A program made the translations under genes and the position numbers. Under the pieces are notes generated by a model. That model did no database searches. It was not told where the DNA came from and saw only the letters and a program-made list of their open reading frames with translations. 64,000 nucleotides of DNA from Tidjanibacter massiliensis (GTDB lineage: Bacteria; Bacteroidota; Bacteroidia; Bacteroidales; Rikenellaceae), in assembly GCF_900104605.1 (NCBI RefSeq), contig NZ_LT629960.1, forward strand, positions 2,123,561-2,187,560. Reading direction: 5' to 3'. Each line of letters opens with the position of its first letter. Within the stretch, counting starts at the first letter, position 1. Positions 35,011-44,380 of this stretch are shown here, piece after piece.

Positions 35011-36480
35011 ATGAAAAAAAATGTAGCCGTCGTGTTGTCCGCAGTTGTAACGGCCGCGGTTCTGGGAAGCTGTACCGACCCGAAGGGGGCGGGAGAGGAG
35101 CACTTCATCAAGGTGGATGATGCGGAGCTTTCGTTCCTTGCCGACGACAGCAGGTCTGTGACCGTGGGCGTCAGGGCTTACCCGGCCGAGTGGAGCGTCG
35201 AGAGCGATGCATCGTGGATACGATACACCGAATCGGAGGGGGCGGTAGCCATTACCGTGGCGCCCAATACCGGCGATGCGGAGCGTAAGGGAGTCATTAC
35301 CGTGACGGCCGGTCAGGCCCGGCAGGAAATCGGCGTTTGGCAGTTGGGTCAGAGCGGCTTCGACGGTGCCCGATACCGTTTGCTGGACGACCTGTACGGC
35401 AACTGTCTCATCTCTCCGAACGGACGGTATGCGGGAGGGTATTATCTGGATTACGATGAGAACGACCATACCATTTATTTTCCCGTGATTATCGACATAG
35501 CAACCGACGAACGGGTCGTTTTCGGACCCTTCCCGAAATCGATGTTCTCTTTCTCCGATGCGATGGCGATAACTTCGCAGGGGACGCTCTTCCTTGACGA
35601 TGGCGTGGGCGGCGGCGTAGTGGGATTCACCCTCGACGGAGATTATTTCAGTACCGAGGTTGCGCCCGGTTTTAAGAGCAGGACGGTGATAACGGGCAGC
35701 TCGCTGGACGGCAGTGTGATGGTAGGTTACGGTACCGGTTCCCCGGAGGGGCATACCTACGGCCCGGTGAAGGTGGTGGACGGCGAGTACCGGCCGCTGC
35801 CCCTGCCCGAACTCAACTATCGCGACATGCCGCACGACCAAGGCATCCTTGCGTTCGGCATATCGGCTGACGGGACGGTGATATACGGAAGTACGTGGGA
35901 TAACCTCGACGCAGGTATGGTCTATTGGGACAAGGAGGGCAACGTACACCATGTGGGCGAAGACGTGCGTGATGTCCGGGAAGTCACGATGGTCGATGCG
36001 CTGGGCGAGGAGTATCAGTACAATCTGTGCGACGGCGTGATGACGTGGGCCGGTGCGGGCAATGCAAGCCCCAGCGGCAGGTGGCTTGCCGGGACATTCT
36101 GTACCGAGACGCTCAGCGAGGACCGACGCGAGGTCTATACCTCCTATTGTCCCGCCTTCTTCAATACGGAAACCAAGACTACAGTGATATTCGATGAACT
36201 CGGCGGATTCGGCGGCAGCGCCGTCACGGACGACGGCATCGGTTTCGTGGGCAGTACGGACGGTATGGCGAGCTGCCGTGTAGTCGATGTGAATACGGGC
36301 GTCCAGCTCTACGGTTCATTGGCGGAGTGGGTGCGTGCCGAATTCGATATCGTCATCCCCGGCGGGGCGTTGATGTATATCTGCCCGGACGGCAGGTCCT
36401 TCATGGGAACCAGCCTGACGACGGGTATCGGCGGGGCCGAGAACATATTTTGGTACGTGGCCGACCCGAACGAGCAGTGA
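35011..36480 (+). CDS. BACON-propeller lipoprotein (paralogue 5 of 11)
   Basis: The product has 489 residues. Lipobox LGSC (Cys21) is followed by TDPKGAGEEHFIKVDDAELSF. The BACON-like domain at about 30-112 contains WSVESDASWIRY and ends QEIGVWQLG. Repeat motifs: ISPNGRYAGGYY, SSLDGSVMVGYG, ISADGTVIYGSTWDNLDAGMVYWD (about 288-311), ASPSGRWLAGTF and VTDDGIGFVG. LDAGM instead of DFGM in the central motif is shared only with the next gene, as is the GTGSPEGHTYGPVKVVDGEY segment, so this gene and the next are sister copies. No partner genes; own promoter and terminator. Confidence 0.86.
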   Translation: MKKNVAVVLSAVVTAAVLGSCTDPKGAGEEHFIKVDDAELSFLADDSRSVTVGVRAYPAEWSVESDASWIRYTESEGAVAITVAPNTGDAERKGVITVTAGQARQEIGVWQLGQSGFDGARYRLLDDLYGNCLISPNGRYAGGYYLDYDENDHTIYFPVIIDIATDERVVFGPFPKSMFSFSDAMAITSQGTLFLDDGVGGGVVGFTLDGDYFSTEVAPGFKSRTVITGSSLDGSVMVGYGTGSPEGHTYGPVKVVDGEYRPLPLPELNYRDMPHDQGILAFGISADGTVIYGSTWDNLDAGMVYWDKEGNVHHVGEDVRDVREVTMVDALGEEYQYNLCDGVMTWAGAGNASPSGRWLAGTFCTETLSEDRREVYTSYCPAFFNTETKTTVIFDELGGFGGSAVTDDGIGFVGSTDGMASCRVVDVNTGVQLYGSLAEWVRAEFDIVIPGGALMYICPDGRSFMGTSLTTGIGGAENIFWYVADPNEQ

Positions 36481-36518
36481 CGTAAGCGAGTGCATGCGCC
36501 GGTGAGGCGCAGGGCGGT

Positions 36519-36557
36519 CAAGTCCGCCGGTCCCGAAAGGCCGGCGGACTTTTTTTG
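36519..36557 (+). terminator. Rho-independent terminator
   Basis: AAGTCCGCCGG pairs with CCGGCGGACTT across a 10-base loop (36520-36551) and ends in a run of seven T residues. Confidence 0.92.
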
Positions 36558-36693
36558 TCGGACGGGAACGTCGTTTCGGAAAGCCGTATCCGGGAGTCGG
36601 CTGAAAACGGGCGCCTGTCGGGAGGACGGTATCTCTTTTTGACCGGAAACGGCCGGAAATCCGGATTTTTTTCGTAATCGTCTTGATATATTA

Positions 36694-36724
36694 TTGCAAA
36701 ATATTCGGCGCGTTTTTATATTTG
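36694..36724 (+). promoter_or_regulatory. Promoter for the lipoprotein gene at 36788
   Basis: TTG at 36694-36696, a 20-base spacer, and TATATTTG at 36717-36724. In the 307-base gap 36481-36787 there is nothing else beyond this and the terminator. Confidence 0.8.
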
Positions 36725-36787
36725 CAAAACGCGCCGGTGCACAGGCCGTTTTATGTTGAACCTAAATACGACAGATTATCAATCTCT

Positions 36788-38263
36788 ATGAAAACTGACT
36801 TCAGAATCTTTGTTTGCCTGCTGCCGGCCGTTGTGCTGTCGGGCTGCAAGACCCTCGGAGAGGTCGAAACGCATTATGTCAAATTGGATTATGCGGAGTA
36901 TTCGTTCCGGGCCGCCGGAAACCAGCCGCTGGTCGTCGAGGTGAGGACGAGTCCTGCCGAATGGAGTGCCGAGAGCGACGCTTCGTGGTGCAGGTATACC
37001 GAAGATGAGTTCGGTCTCACCATTACGGTCGACGACAACGTGGCGGAGGCGGAGCGCCGGGCGGTGATAACCGTTACCGCGGGCACGGCTTCGCAGGAGA
37101 TAGAGGTGTGGCAGCTCGGCGCGGAGACGGGTGTTCCCTCCCGCTACCGCTACATGATTGACTATTTCGGCGGCGTTATTTCGCCTAACGGGAAGTGGTT
37201 CGGTGCCTTCTACAACGATTACGACGAGAACGACAATACCATCAACTATCCGGTTATCATCAATATAGAGACCGATAAACGCATCGTTCTCGGGCCCTAT
37301 CCGGCTTCGATGTTCGGCCTGGCGGATGCGATGGCCATCACCGACCAGGGGACGCTCTACATAGATGACAGCGTCAATGGCGGCGTGGTCGGCTTCACGC
37401 CCGACGGCGACTACTTCCTTTCCCAAGCGGCGCCCGGTTTCAGCGGTGCCACCGTTATCGAAGGCAGCGCACTGGACGGGCGCGTCATGGTGGGCTGGGG
37501 TACCGGTTCGCCCGAAGGGTACACGTACGGTCCGGTGAAAATAGTGGACGGCGAGTACCAGCCGCTTCCGCTTCCCGAGCTCAATTACCGCGGCGACGAA
37601 CACGACCAGGGTGCCATGGCCCGCGGTATCTCGGCCAACGGCGAAATCATCTACGGTTCGACCTGGGATAACGAGGATGCCGGCATGATTTGGTGGGATG
37701 CCGAAGGGACTGCCCGCTATGTGGGTGAGGATGTCCGCAATGAGCGGGAGGTGACGATGGTCGATTGGAGCGGCTCGGAGTACACCTATACGCTGGTGGA
37801 CGGCGTGCAGACCTGGAGCGGAGCCGGACAGGCGAGTCCCGACGGCAAGTGGCTGGCCGGTACTTTTACGGTGGAGTCGTTGAACGAGACGCGCGACAGG
37901 ATAAATTCCACTTACTATCCGGCCTATTTCAATACCGAGACCGGGCAGACGACCGTTTTGGAGGATTATGAGGGTTACGGCGGCTGCGGCGTGACCGACG
38001 AGGGGTTCGCATTCATGGCGGCGGTCGGCGGTATGGGCGGCAGCGGCCCGGTGGTGAATTTGGAGAACGGTGCTACGGTGGCTTATGCGTCGCTCGAAGA
38101 GTACGTGCAGGAGAGGTTCGGTATCAACGTTCCCTCGGGCGGGCAGTTCAAGTACATGGCGGCCGACGGTTCCGTATTGCTGGCCTCGACGGTGATTGCG
38201 GCGCCGTGGGGGGCCGATATCGCGACGTGGTACGTCGCGAAGAGAGGACAGGAAAGTGAATGA
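36788..38263 (+). CDS. BACON-propeller lipoprotein (paralogue 6 of 11)
   Basis: The product has 491 residues. The start at the ATG at 36788 places the signal peptide correctly (lipobox LSGC, Cys20); the open frame upstream runs through the promoter. The BACON-like domain at about 30-112 (HYVKLDYAEYSFRAAGN ... WSAESDASWCRY ... QEIEVWQLG) is closest to the preceding gene. Repeat motifs: ISPNGKWFGAFY, SALDGRVMVGWG, ISANGEIIYGSTWDNEDAGMIWWD (about 285-308), ASPDGKWLAGTF and VTDEGFAFMAA, which departs from the usual xFIG ending. Transcribed alone. Confidence 0.86.
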   Translation: MKTDFRIFVCLLPAVVLSGCKTLGEVETHYVKLDYAEYSFRAAGNQPLVVEVRTSPAEWSAESDASWCRYTEDEFGLTITVDDNVAEAERRAVITVTAGTASQEIEVWQLGAETGVPSRYRYMIDYFGGVISPNGKWFGAFYNDYDENDNTINYPVIINIETDKRIVLGPYPASMFGLADAMAITDQGTLYIDDSVNGGVVGFTPDGDYFLSQAAPGFSGATVIEGSALDGRVMVGWGTGSPEGYTYGPVKIVDGEYQPLPLPELNYRGDEHDQGAMARGISANGEIIYGSTWDNEDAGMIWWDAEGTARYVGEDVRNEREVTMVDWSGSEYTYTLVDGVQTWSGAGQASPDGKWLAGTFTVESLNETRDRINSTYYPAYFNTETGQTTVLEDYEGYGGCGVTDEGFAFMAAVGGMGGSGPVVNLENGATVAYASLEEYVQERFGINVPSGGQFKYMAADGSVLLASTVIAAPWGADIATWYVAKRGQESE

Positions 38264-38304
38264 AGCAACGGCACATTACATAAGGTGCATTAATTATTCG
38301 TCGG

Positions 38305-38337
38305 CGTCGGTGCCCCTCAGGGGTGCCGACGTTTTTT
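38305..38337 (+). terminator. Rho-independent terminator
   Basis: CGTCGGTGCCCC and GGGGTGCCGACG form an almost perfect 12-bp stem with a 3-base loop (38305-38331), followed by six T residues. Confidence 0.92.
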
Positions 38338-38638
38338 GTCGTTGCTCCGTGTGCTCCTCCGCGGGCATGGGAGCGGTATCCGCTGCCGGCAGGAGGGCGG
38401 ATACTACCGGCAGCCCATGCCGGCGGAAGTTCTCTCCGTTCCTCTCGGCATGGAGAAGTTGCGGGCGGAAATAGGCTGCAGGTGTCTCCGGAGGCACTCG
38501 CAGGCCGGTTCGGATGTTGTAAACCCCTTTCGGATGTGTCTTATTTGACTTTTGCCGGCGAAAGGATGTTGTTTTATATCGAGAAAGTCCGTGTGAAGTG
38601 CCAAAGTTCGTTAGTTGTTGTTTTTTTTAATAATGATA

Positions 38639-38669
38639 TTTTATTATGTGAAATCTATTGCTATATTTG
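38639..38669 (+). promoter_or_regulatory. Promoter for the lipoprotein gene at 38758; rest of gap 38264-38757
   Basis: TATATTTG at 38662-38669 with TTT (not TTG) at 38639-38641. In the 494-base gap, about 230 bases between the terminator at 38305 and the AT-rich promoter region show no gene or repeat. Confidence 0.65.
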
Positions 38670-38757
38670 TAATCCGAGAAAATAGAGCGGAGAGTTTTAT
38701 TGTGTGATGCCGGTAATTCCGGTGCCTGTATAACCTAATTAAATGACGTAATAAATT

Positions 38758-40245
38758 ATGTTTAAACGTTTGCGCATCATCTTTGTAATTGTTGCTGCAG
38801 CTTTCGCATGGGCGTGCAACAACGGTGGGTCGACGGAGACCCATTACATCAAACTCAGTGATTCCGCCCTGACCTTCAACGGGGCGGGCAACGCTTCCCG
38901 GACGGTGACCGTGGCTTCCAGTCCGGCGGATTGGAAGGCGGAACCCGCCGTTTCGTGGATTAAGATAACGGAGACGGGAAAGAACAGCTTCGTCCTGACG
39001 GTGGATGACAGCAATGTCGCCGAAGAAAGGGAGGGCATTATCACCGTGACGGCCGGCCAGGCAACGGTGGAGGTGAAAGTTTCGCAGCTTCCGATGGATA
39101 CGGAGTTCGCACGTTTCCGTACCATGTATGAATACGAGAACGGCATGGTGATGTCGCCGAGCGGCAAGTATGCCGGCGGCTTCTATGCTACGCTGGACGA
39201 GGACGGTTCGCTGCTTTATCATGCCGTCGTCACCGAGGTCGAGACGGACAGGAAATACGAATTCGGCCCGTACCCGATATCGCTGTTCGAATTCGGATAC
39301 CCGAACGCAATAACCGACCAGGGAACCATCGTTTTCAGCACCAAGACGGCCGGGAACTACGTCATCAATCTCGACGGTACCTATTATGAGCTTGCCACGC
39401 CGACAGGGATGAGTGCGCATCCGAGTGTGGCGAGTACCTCCGCGGACGGCAATGTTTGGGTCGGTTATGCCATGAAAAGCATGAACGACGGCCACGGTTC
39501 GCTCTACTGGCCGCTGAAATGGGTGGACGGTGAAGCGCAGGAGCTGAAGATGCCCGCCACGAGTTACAGGGGCGAAGAGTACACCAGCGCCCAGTTCCTG
39601 AACGGTGTGATGGCCCGCGGCATTTCGGCCAACGGCGAAATCATCTACGGTTCGACCTGGGATAACTTCGATTTCGGCATGGTTTATTGGGACAGGAGCG
39701 GGGAGCCTCATTTCGTGGGCGAAGATGTGCGTAAGGTAAAGCCTGTACAGCGGTCCGACGGTATGGGCGACTACTATGATTACAACCTCGTGGACGGTAT
39801 CATCTGCTATGCGAGCGCGTCGCAGGTGAGCCCCAATGGCAAATGGCTCGCAGGTACCTATCGGAAGGAAGAGCTTGCTGACGATGAGATGTCCATTGAG
39901 GAGACCTATTATGCCGCTTTCTTCAATACCGAGACGGGGACTACTTATATTATAGATGAATACGGCCCTACGACAGGGTGCGGCGTTACGGATGACGGCG
40001 AAGGATTCGTCGGCATCGGCAGCTCGATGTGTACCAGCAGCATCGTGGTGGATGTGGAGACGGGCATCAAGCTCGGCACCGCTCAGGAATGGGTGTACGA
40101 TACTTTCGGTATCCATGTTCCTGACTGCCGTCTCGAACTGTGCTGTGCAGGCAAGGAGGTGATAACGGGTGCGACACCCTTGTCGGATGCCGTATTGGGT
40201 ATAGTGGACGGTTATTTCTACGTAGCCCCGCCGGCAGGCAAGTAG
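38758..40245 (+). CDS. BACON-propeller lipoprotein (paralogue 7 of 11)
   Basis: The product has 495 residues. Lipobox AWAC (Cys20) is followed by NNGGSTETHYIKLSDSALTF. The BACON-like domain at about 27-108 ends VEVKVSQLP. Repeat motifs: MSPSGKYAGGFY, TSADGNVWVGYA, ISANGEIIYGSTWDNFDFGMVYWD (about 291-314), VSPNGKWLAGTYR and VTDDGEGFVG. It is intermediate between the 35011/36788 pair and the four genes that follow. It has a longer insert before the central motif (RGEEYTSAQFLNGVMARG), and near its C-terminus it has DCRLELCCAGKEV, where the later members read PSGYITYMPDS. Confidence 0.86.
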   Translation: MFKRLRIIFVIVAAAFAWACNNGGSTETHYIKLSDSALTFNGAGNASRTVTVASSPADWKAEPAVSWIKITETGKNSFVLTVDDSNVAEEREGIITVTAGQATVEVKVSQLPMDTEFARFRTMYEYENGMVMSPSGKYAGGFYATLDEDGSLLYHAVVTEVETDRKYEFGPYPISLFEFGYPNAITDQGTIVFSTKTAGNYVINLDGTYYELATPTGMSAHPSVASTSADGNVWVGYAMKSMNDGHGSLYWPLKWVDGEAQELKMPATSYRGEEYTSAQFLNGVMARGISANGEIIYGSTWDNFDFGMVYWDRSGEPHFVGEDVRKVKPVQRSDGMGDYYDYNLVDGIICYASASQVSPNGKWLAGTYRKEELADDEMSIEETYYAAFFNTETGTTYIIDEYGPTTGCGVTDDGEGFVGIGSSMCTSSIVVDVETGIKLGTAQEWVYDTFGIHVPDCRLELCCAGKEVITGATPLSDAVLGIVDGYFYVAPPAGK

Positions 40246-40288
40246 GCGGCAGGGATGTGGGGCGTGTCGTCGTCCCGCAGCGGAAAGA

Positions 40289-40334
40289 AAGACAGTATCA
40301 GCGGTGCGAAAGCACCGCCGATACTGTCTTTATC
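40289..40334 (+). terminator. Rho-independent terminator
   Basis: A long stem (AAGACAGTATC with GATACTGTCTT and inner GCGGTGC/GCACCGC, closed by GAAA) spans 40289-40331 and ends in a short T run. Confidence 0.85.
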
Positions 40335-40687
40335 CGTTCCGTATTCTTTTGCGGGATGTACCGGACGGAGGGTCGGGACTGCGGAAACATGCCTGCATGT
40401 CTGCGGTTGCGTCTGCGGGACTGAGGGCTTGCTGCGATGCACGCCGTACGACCGGGCGTGGCGTCTCTCTGCTGGCGGGACAGCATCATGCGGCTCCTTT
40501 TTCTGCCGGTGTCCCGTTCCGGTCGGCTGGCGACAGAAGGACGGACTGTGCGCAGGTAAGGAGGTTCGGTCGCTGAGGGCTGTTGTGCGGCGGGAAACGG
40601 TATCGGGTGGGCGGCTTTCATCTGTGTAATGGCATTAATACGAATTTTTTCTAAGGATAAAAACAAAATTCGTGATAATATATATTG

Positions 40688-40774
40688 TTGTTATAATAAA
40701 ACATATGGCATATATTTGCAAAAACCGATGGGAAATGCGTCGGTTGCATACGGGACGAAAGACTTACCAATCTT
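40688..40774 (+). promoter_or_regulatory. Promoter and conserved leader of the lipoprotein gene at 40828; rest of gap 40246-40827
   Basis: TTG at 40688-40690, a 20-base spacer, and TATATTTG at 40711-40718, within the block TTGTTGTTATAAT also present before the next two genes. CTTACCAATCTT at 40763-40774 recurs in the next three leaders. ATGTTTGCTTGA at 40813 is a three-codon frame; the same ATGTTTGC is in frame with the gene in two later copies. The rest of this 582-base gap (40335-40640) is GC-rich without a supported gene. Confidence 0.8.
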
Positions 40775-40827
40775 ACTGTATATTTTATAAACCGATTTTG
40801 TATTACTGCTAAATGTTTGCTTGAATT

Positions 40828-42282
40828 ATGAAGAAGGGATTTTACATCCGGGCTGCTTTGCCTTTCGCGTGTGTAGCCCTGCTCGGGGGGTGTACGGCAC
40901 CTGGCGGGACCGACACGCAGTACATTCGGCTGAGCGATGCCGCATGTTCTTTTCAGGGAACGGGCAACCGGCCCGTGACCATCGAGGTGCACACCAATCC
41001 GGCGACGTGGAAGGCCGAAGCGTCGGCCTCGTGGGTGAAGGTATCCGATGTGACGGCCACTTCGTTTACCATCGAGGTCGTCGATAACGATACCAACGAA
41101 ATGCGGGAGGCGGAGATAACCGTAACGGCCGGCCAGGCGGAAGAGGTCATCGAAGTGATGCAGATGGTCGGAGACCACTCCTTCCCGCGTTACCGGTGCA
41201 GACCGGAAGTTTTTCAAAACTTGGCGCCCATGTCGCCGAACGGAAAGTATGTCGGCAGTTTTTATTATGGTCAGGACGAATCGGGCACGACCGTGTTCTA
41301 CCCCGTGATAATCGATGTGGAAAAGGACGAATGGCACGAACTGGGGCCGTTCCCCTACACGTTGTTCGAACTGGGTGAGACCTCCTGCATGACCGATAAC
41401 GGCGAGGTGATTATTGCGGCGCTGAACGATGCCAACATCCTGTTCGACCTCGACGGGAACTATACGAAGATAGAGCCTCCTGCAGGTTATACGAATTATC
41501 CGGAAATCAGCCAGGTGTCGGCGGACGGTACGATGGTCGGCTGGGCAAGCAAGGGAGGTGTCTCCTCTCCGTTCAAATGGGTGGACGGCGTGGCAGAGGA
41601 GCTTCCCAAGCCCGAACTGAACTACCGGGACGAGCCGATAGGCGATGTACAGGCCCGTGGCATTTCGGCTGACGGCCGCATCATTTACGGTACGACCTGG
41701 GACAACAGGGACTATGGTCTGGTATACTGGGACGAGAACGGTGAAGTGCATTACGTGGGTGAGGACGTGCGTTACTGCCGTCCGGTGGACAGGCCCGATG
41801 GCTATGGAGGCACCTATAAGTACAACCTGTGCGACGGCATGTGGACTTCGGCGACCAAAACCAACGTGAGTCCGAACGGGAAATACATCGCCGGAACATT
41901 CCGCCGGGAAGCTTTGGAGGAAGGAGCCGAATCGTCCGTCGTAGAGACGAATTACCCCGCATTCTTCAATACGGAGACCGGCAAGACGGTAATATTCGAG
42001 GAACTCGTCGGGGGCGGCGGCGTAGCTGCGACGAGCGACGGTTTGGGCTTTACGGTCGATGATACTTTCGGGTCTTCGTCGGGTATGGTAGTGGATATCG
42101 AGAACGGCGTTGTTCTTGGAGATGCTCTCGAATGGATACAGGAGAATTACGGCATCATCGTACCGTCGGGATATATCACCTATATGCCCGACAGCAAGGA
42201 CCGGTTCCAGGGGGGGATGCTGTGGACGGGGGGAGCTGCCGTACAGGGCGTCAATTGGTACGTAGCTCCTCCGGCAAAATAG
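40828..42282 (+). CDS. BACON-propeller lipoprotein (paralogue 8 of 11)
   Basis: The 484-residue product is the first of the four most closely related members. Their signal peptides share FYIRAALPFACVALLGGC-like sequence (Cys22 here). The BACON-like domain at about 30-114 is YIRLSDAACSFQGTGN ... WKAEASASWVKVSDVTATSF. Repeat motifs: MSPNGKYVGSFY, VSADGTMVGWA, ISADGRIIYGTTWDNRDYGLVYWD (about 278-301), VSPNGKYIAGTFR and a C-terminal YMPDSKDRFQGGM. The four share the NYRDEPIGDVQARG and HYVGEDVRYCRPV segments (one copy reads RYVRTV), not seen in the other seven. A conserved leader, terminator and trailer frame the gene. Confidence 0.87.
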   Translation: MKKGFYIRAALPFACVALLGGCTAPGGTDTQYIRLSDAACSFQGTGNRPVTIEVHTNPATWKAEASASWVKVSDVTATSFTIEVVDNDTNEMREAEITVTAGQAEEVIEVMQMVGDHSFPRYRCRPEVFQNLAPMSPNGKYVGSFYYGQDESGTTVFYPVIIDVEKDEWHELGPFPYTLFELGETSCMTDNGEVIIAALNDANILFDLDGNYTKIEPPAGYTNYPEISQVSADGTMVGWASKGGVSSPFKWVDGVAEELPKPELNYRDEPIGDVQARGISADGRIIYGTTWDNRDYGLVYWDENGEVHYVGEDVRYCRPVDRPDGYGGTYKYNLCDGMWTSATKTNVSPNGKYIAGTFRREALEEGAESSVVETNYPAFFNTETGKTVIFEELVGGGGVAATSDGLGFTVDDTFGSSSGMVVDIENGVVLGDALEWIQENYGIIVPSGYITYMPDSKDRFQGGMLWTGGAAVQGVNWYVAPPAK

Positions 42283-42290
42283 GACTTACA

Positions 42291-42323
42291 GTCATTTTCA
42301 TAGGTTACATAGGTTTTCAGGTG
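42291..42323 (+). repeat. Trailer repeat, copy 1
   Basis: The 33 bases just after the stop, containing CATAGGTTACATAGGTTTTC, recur almost exactly at 44073-44106 after the second-next stop codon, and in degraded form near 45835 and 47612. They immediately precede the terminator hairpin. Confidence 0.85.
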
Positions 42324-42357
42324 GTGCGCCGGACAAAAATTGTCCGGCGCACTTTTT
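42324..42357 (+). terminator. Rho-independent terminator
   Basis: A 12-bp stem (GTGCGCCGGACA with TGTCCGGCGCAC, 42324-42352) runs into five T residues. Confidence 0.93.
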
Positions 42358-42451
42358 ATGGTATTTGTAATAGGTATTATGTGACAAATATACTTGTGTT
42401 GTGTTGATTTATTTTTAATAAAATGGCATAAAAGTGAATTTACATATGTTG

Positions 42452-42540
42452 TTGTTATAATCAAATATATTATGTAAATTTGCAAAAAGAAATGAACGGC
42501 CCGTTGAGAGGGCGGGCGGCAAAGAGCATTTACCAATCTT
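42452..42540 (+). promoter_or_regulatory. Promoter and conserved leader of the lipoprotein gene at 42595
   Basis: TTG at 42452-42454, a 20-base spacer, and TAAATTTG at 42475-42482. TTTACCAATCTT at 42529-42540 is the leader block. The 312-base gap 42283-42594 is fully explained by trailer, terminator, promoter and leader. Confidence 0.8.
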
Positions 42541-42594
42541 ACCATTTGATAACCAACCAATCCAATTGTATTACTACTTAACAAGTTTGCTGAA

Positions 42595-44043
42595 ATGATG
42601 AAAAACGGATTTTATGTACGGGCGGCCTTACCCTTCGTGTGTACGGCCCTGCTGCTGACGGGCTGTAAAACCGAGGGCGTGTCCGAAACGCAGTACGTGC
42701 GGCTGAGCGATGCTGCCTGCGCCTTTCGGGGCGAGGGGAACAGCCCCCTGACCATCGAGGTGCATGCCAACCCGGCGGAATGGAAGGCCGAGGCGCTGGC
42801 CTCGTGGGTAGAGGTGACCGAGGTCACGGCCACCTCTTTCACCGTTGCGGTCGCCGACAACGATTCGGCCGACACGCGCAAGGCGGAGATAGCCGTGAGG
42901 GCCGGTGCGGCCGAGCAGACCATCGCAGTGGTGCAATTGGCCAAAGACCATGTTTTCCCGCGTTACCGCTGTCATCCGGAGTTCCAGTACGGCACGGCCA
43001 TGTCGCCGGGCGGACACTATGCCGGCGGTTTTTATTCGACGTATGACGAGGAGGGCAATGTCAATCAGCATCCCGTTATTATCGACGTGGCAACCGGTGC
43101 ATGGACGGCTCTGGGCCCCTATCCGAACGGCCTGTTCCGTCTGTTCCAGACGATGTGTATCAGCGATGCCGGTGAACTGGTAATCGCCTGCGACGACGGT
43201 TGTGTGGTGATGACTCCCGACGGTAACTATTTTCGTCTGGAGGTGCCCGCCGATTTTACGGGTCTTCCGAAGGTGTCGCAGGTCTCCTCTGCGGGCACCT
43301 GGGTAGGATGGGCGCGTAAAAACGGGTCGTCGTGTCCGCTGAAGTGGGTGGACGGTGTGGCGGCAGAGCTTCCGAAACCCGCGCTGAATTACCGTGACGA
43401 GCCGATAGGCGACGTGCAGGCCCGCGGCATCTCGGCCGACGGCCGCATCGTTTACGGAACCACGTGGGATAACCTCGATTTCGGCATGGTCTATTGGGAC
43501 GAAGCCGGCGAAGTACATTATGTGGGCGAGGATGTGCGTTACTGCCGTCCGGTGGAGCGTCCGGACGGTCACGGAGGAACTTTCACGTATAACCTGTGCG
43601 ACGGGATGTGGACGACGGCCACCAATACCAATGTCAGTCCGAACGGGAAATACATCGCCGGAACGTACCGTATCGAGAGCCTGAGTGCCGACGGTTCCGA
43701 GAAAAACGAGCGAAACTATCCGGCCTTCTATAATACCGAAACGCAAAAAACCGTCGTTTTTGACGACCTGCCTGGAGGAGGCGCCCTGAGTGCGACGAGC
43801 GACGGTCTGGGCTTTACGGCTGACAGTACCTTCGGCCCCAGCTCCGGTAAGGTGGTGGATATCGAGAACGGCATCGTACTTGGGAGCGCCCTCGAATGGA
43901 TAGAATCCACTTACGGTATCCGCATTCCGAGCGGTTATATCACCTACATGCCCGACAGCAGGGACAGGTTCCTCGGCGCCATGTTGTTTACCGGCGGTCC
44001 GGTGGTCGAGGGCATCAACTGGTATGTCGGGCCGGCGAGATAG
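42595..44043 (+). CDS. BACON-propeller lipoprotein (paralogue 9 of 11)
   Basis: The product has 482 residues, with a signal peptide ending LTGC (Cys24 if the first of two adjacent ATGs is used; the second fits the paralogues slightly better). The BACON-like domain is at about 32-116 (WKAEALASWVEVTEVTATSF). Repeat motifs: MSPGGHYAGGFY, VSSAGTWVGWA, ISADGRIVYGTTWDNLDFGMVYWD (about 278-301), VSPNGKYIAGTYR and ATSDGLGFTAD. A stretch of about 170 bases around 43380-43550 and the last 180 bases are almost identical to the next gene, while the middle is more divergent, suggesting partial homogenisation. Confidence 0.87.
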   Translation: MMKNGFYVRAALPFVCTALLLTGCKTEGVSETQYVRLSDAACAFRGEGNSPLTIEVHANPAEWKAEALASWVEVTEVTATSFTVAVADNDSADTRKAEIAVRAGAAEQTIAVVQLAKDHVFPRYRCHPEFQYGTAMSPGGHYAGGFYSTYDEEGNVNQHPVIIDVATGAWTALGPYPNGLFRLFQTMCISDAGELVIACDDGCVVMTPDGNYFRLEVPADFTGLPKVSQVSSAGTWVGWARKNGSSCPLKWVDGVAAELPKPALNYRDEPIGDVQARGISADGRIVYGTTWDNLDFGMVYWDEAGEVHYVGEDVRYCRPVERPDGHGGTFTYNLCDGMWTTATNTNVSPNGKYIAGTYRIESLSADGSEKNERNYPAFYNTETQKTVVFDDLPGGGALSATSDGLGFTADSTFGPSSGKVVDIENGIVLGSALEWIESTYGIRIPSGYITYMPDSRDRFLGAMLFTGGPVVEGINWYVGPAR

Positions 44044-44072
44044 GGAACGGGGCGGTTTTTCCGGAATGCCGG

Positions 44073-44106
44073 GTCATTTTTCATAGGTTACATAGGTTTT
44101 CAGGTG
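44073..44106 (+). repeat. Trailer repeat, copy 2
   Basis: Nearly identical to 42291-42323 (one extra T), in the same position between stop codon and terminator. Confidence 0.85.
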
Positions 44107-44109
44107 ACA

Positions 44110-44143
44110 GGCCGGACGCTATACGCGTCCGGCCCGTTGTTTT
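44110..44143 (+). terminator. Rho-independent terminator
   Basis: GGCCGGACGC pairs with GCGTCCGGCC around a 4-base loop (44110-44134) and is followed by a T-rich stretch. The stem begins GGCCGGACGC as in the terminator at 47643, where the trailer also matches. Confidence 0.85.
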
Positions 44144-44231
44144 CGTGCGTCCGGTGTGTCTTTCCGCACGCCATTCGGAGTGCGGCCCTTTTGTTTGAAA
44201 ATTTCATCGGAATTGTGTAATATATATATTG

Positions 44232-44324
44232 TTGTTATAATGAATCCTGTTGCGTATATTTGTCAAAACAGGAGGCAGGGGATTCCGGTGCTCCTGCTGC
44301 CGCAGACGAAGGCTTACCAATCTT
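44232..44324 (+). promoter_or_regulatory. Promoter and conserved leader of the lipoprotein gene at 44381
   Basis: TTG at 44232-44234, a 20-base spacer, and TATATTTG at 44255-44262; leader block CTTACCAATCTT at 44313-44324. The 337-base gap 44044-44380 holds only the trailer, terminator, promoter and leader. Confidence 0.82.
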
Positions 44325-44380
44325 ACATTATATTATATAACCAACCAATCTATTACTACACAAAAATGTTTGCTTCGATT

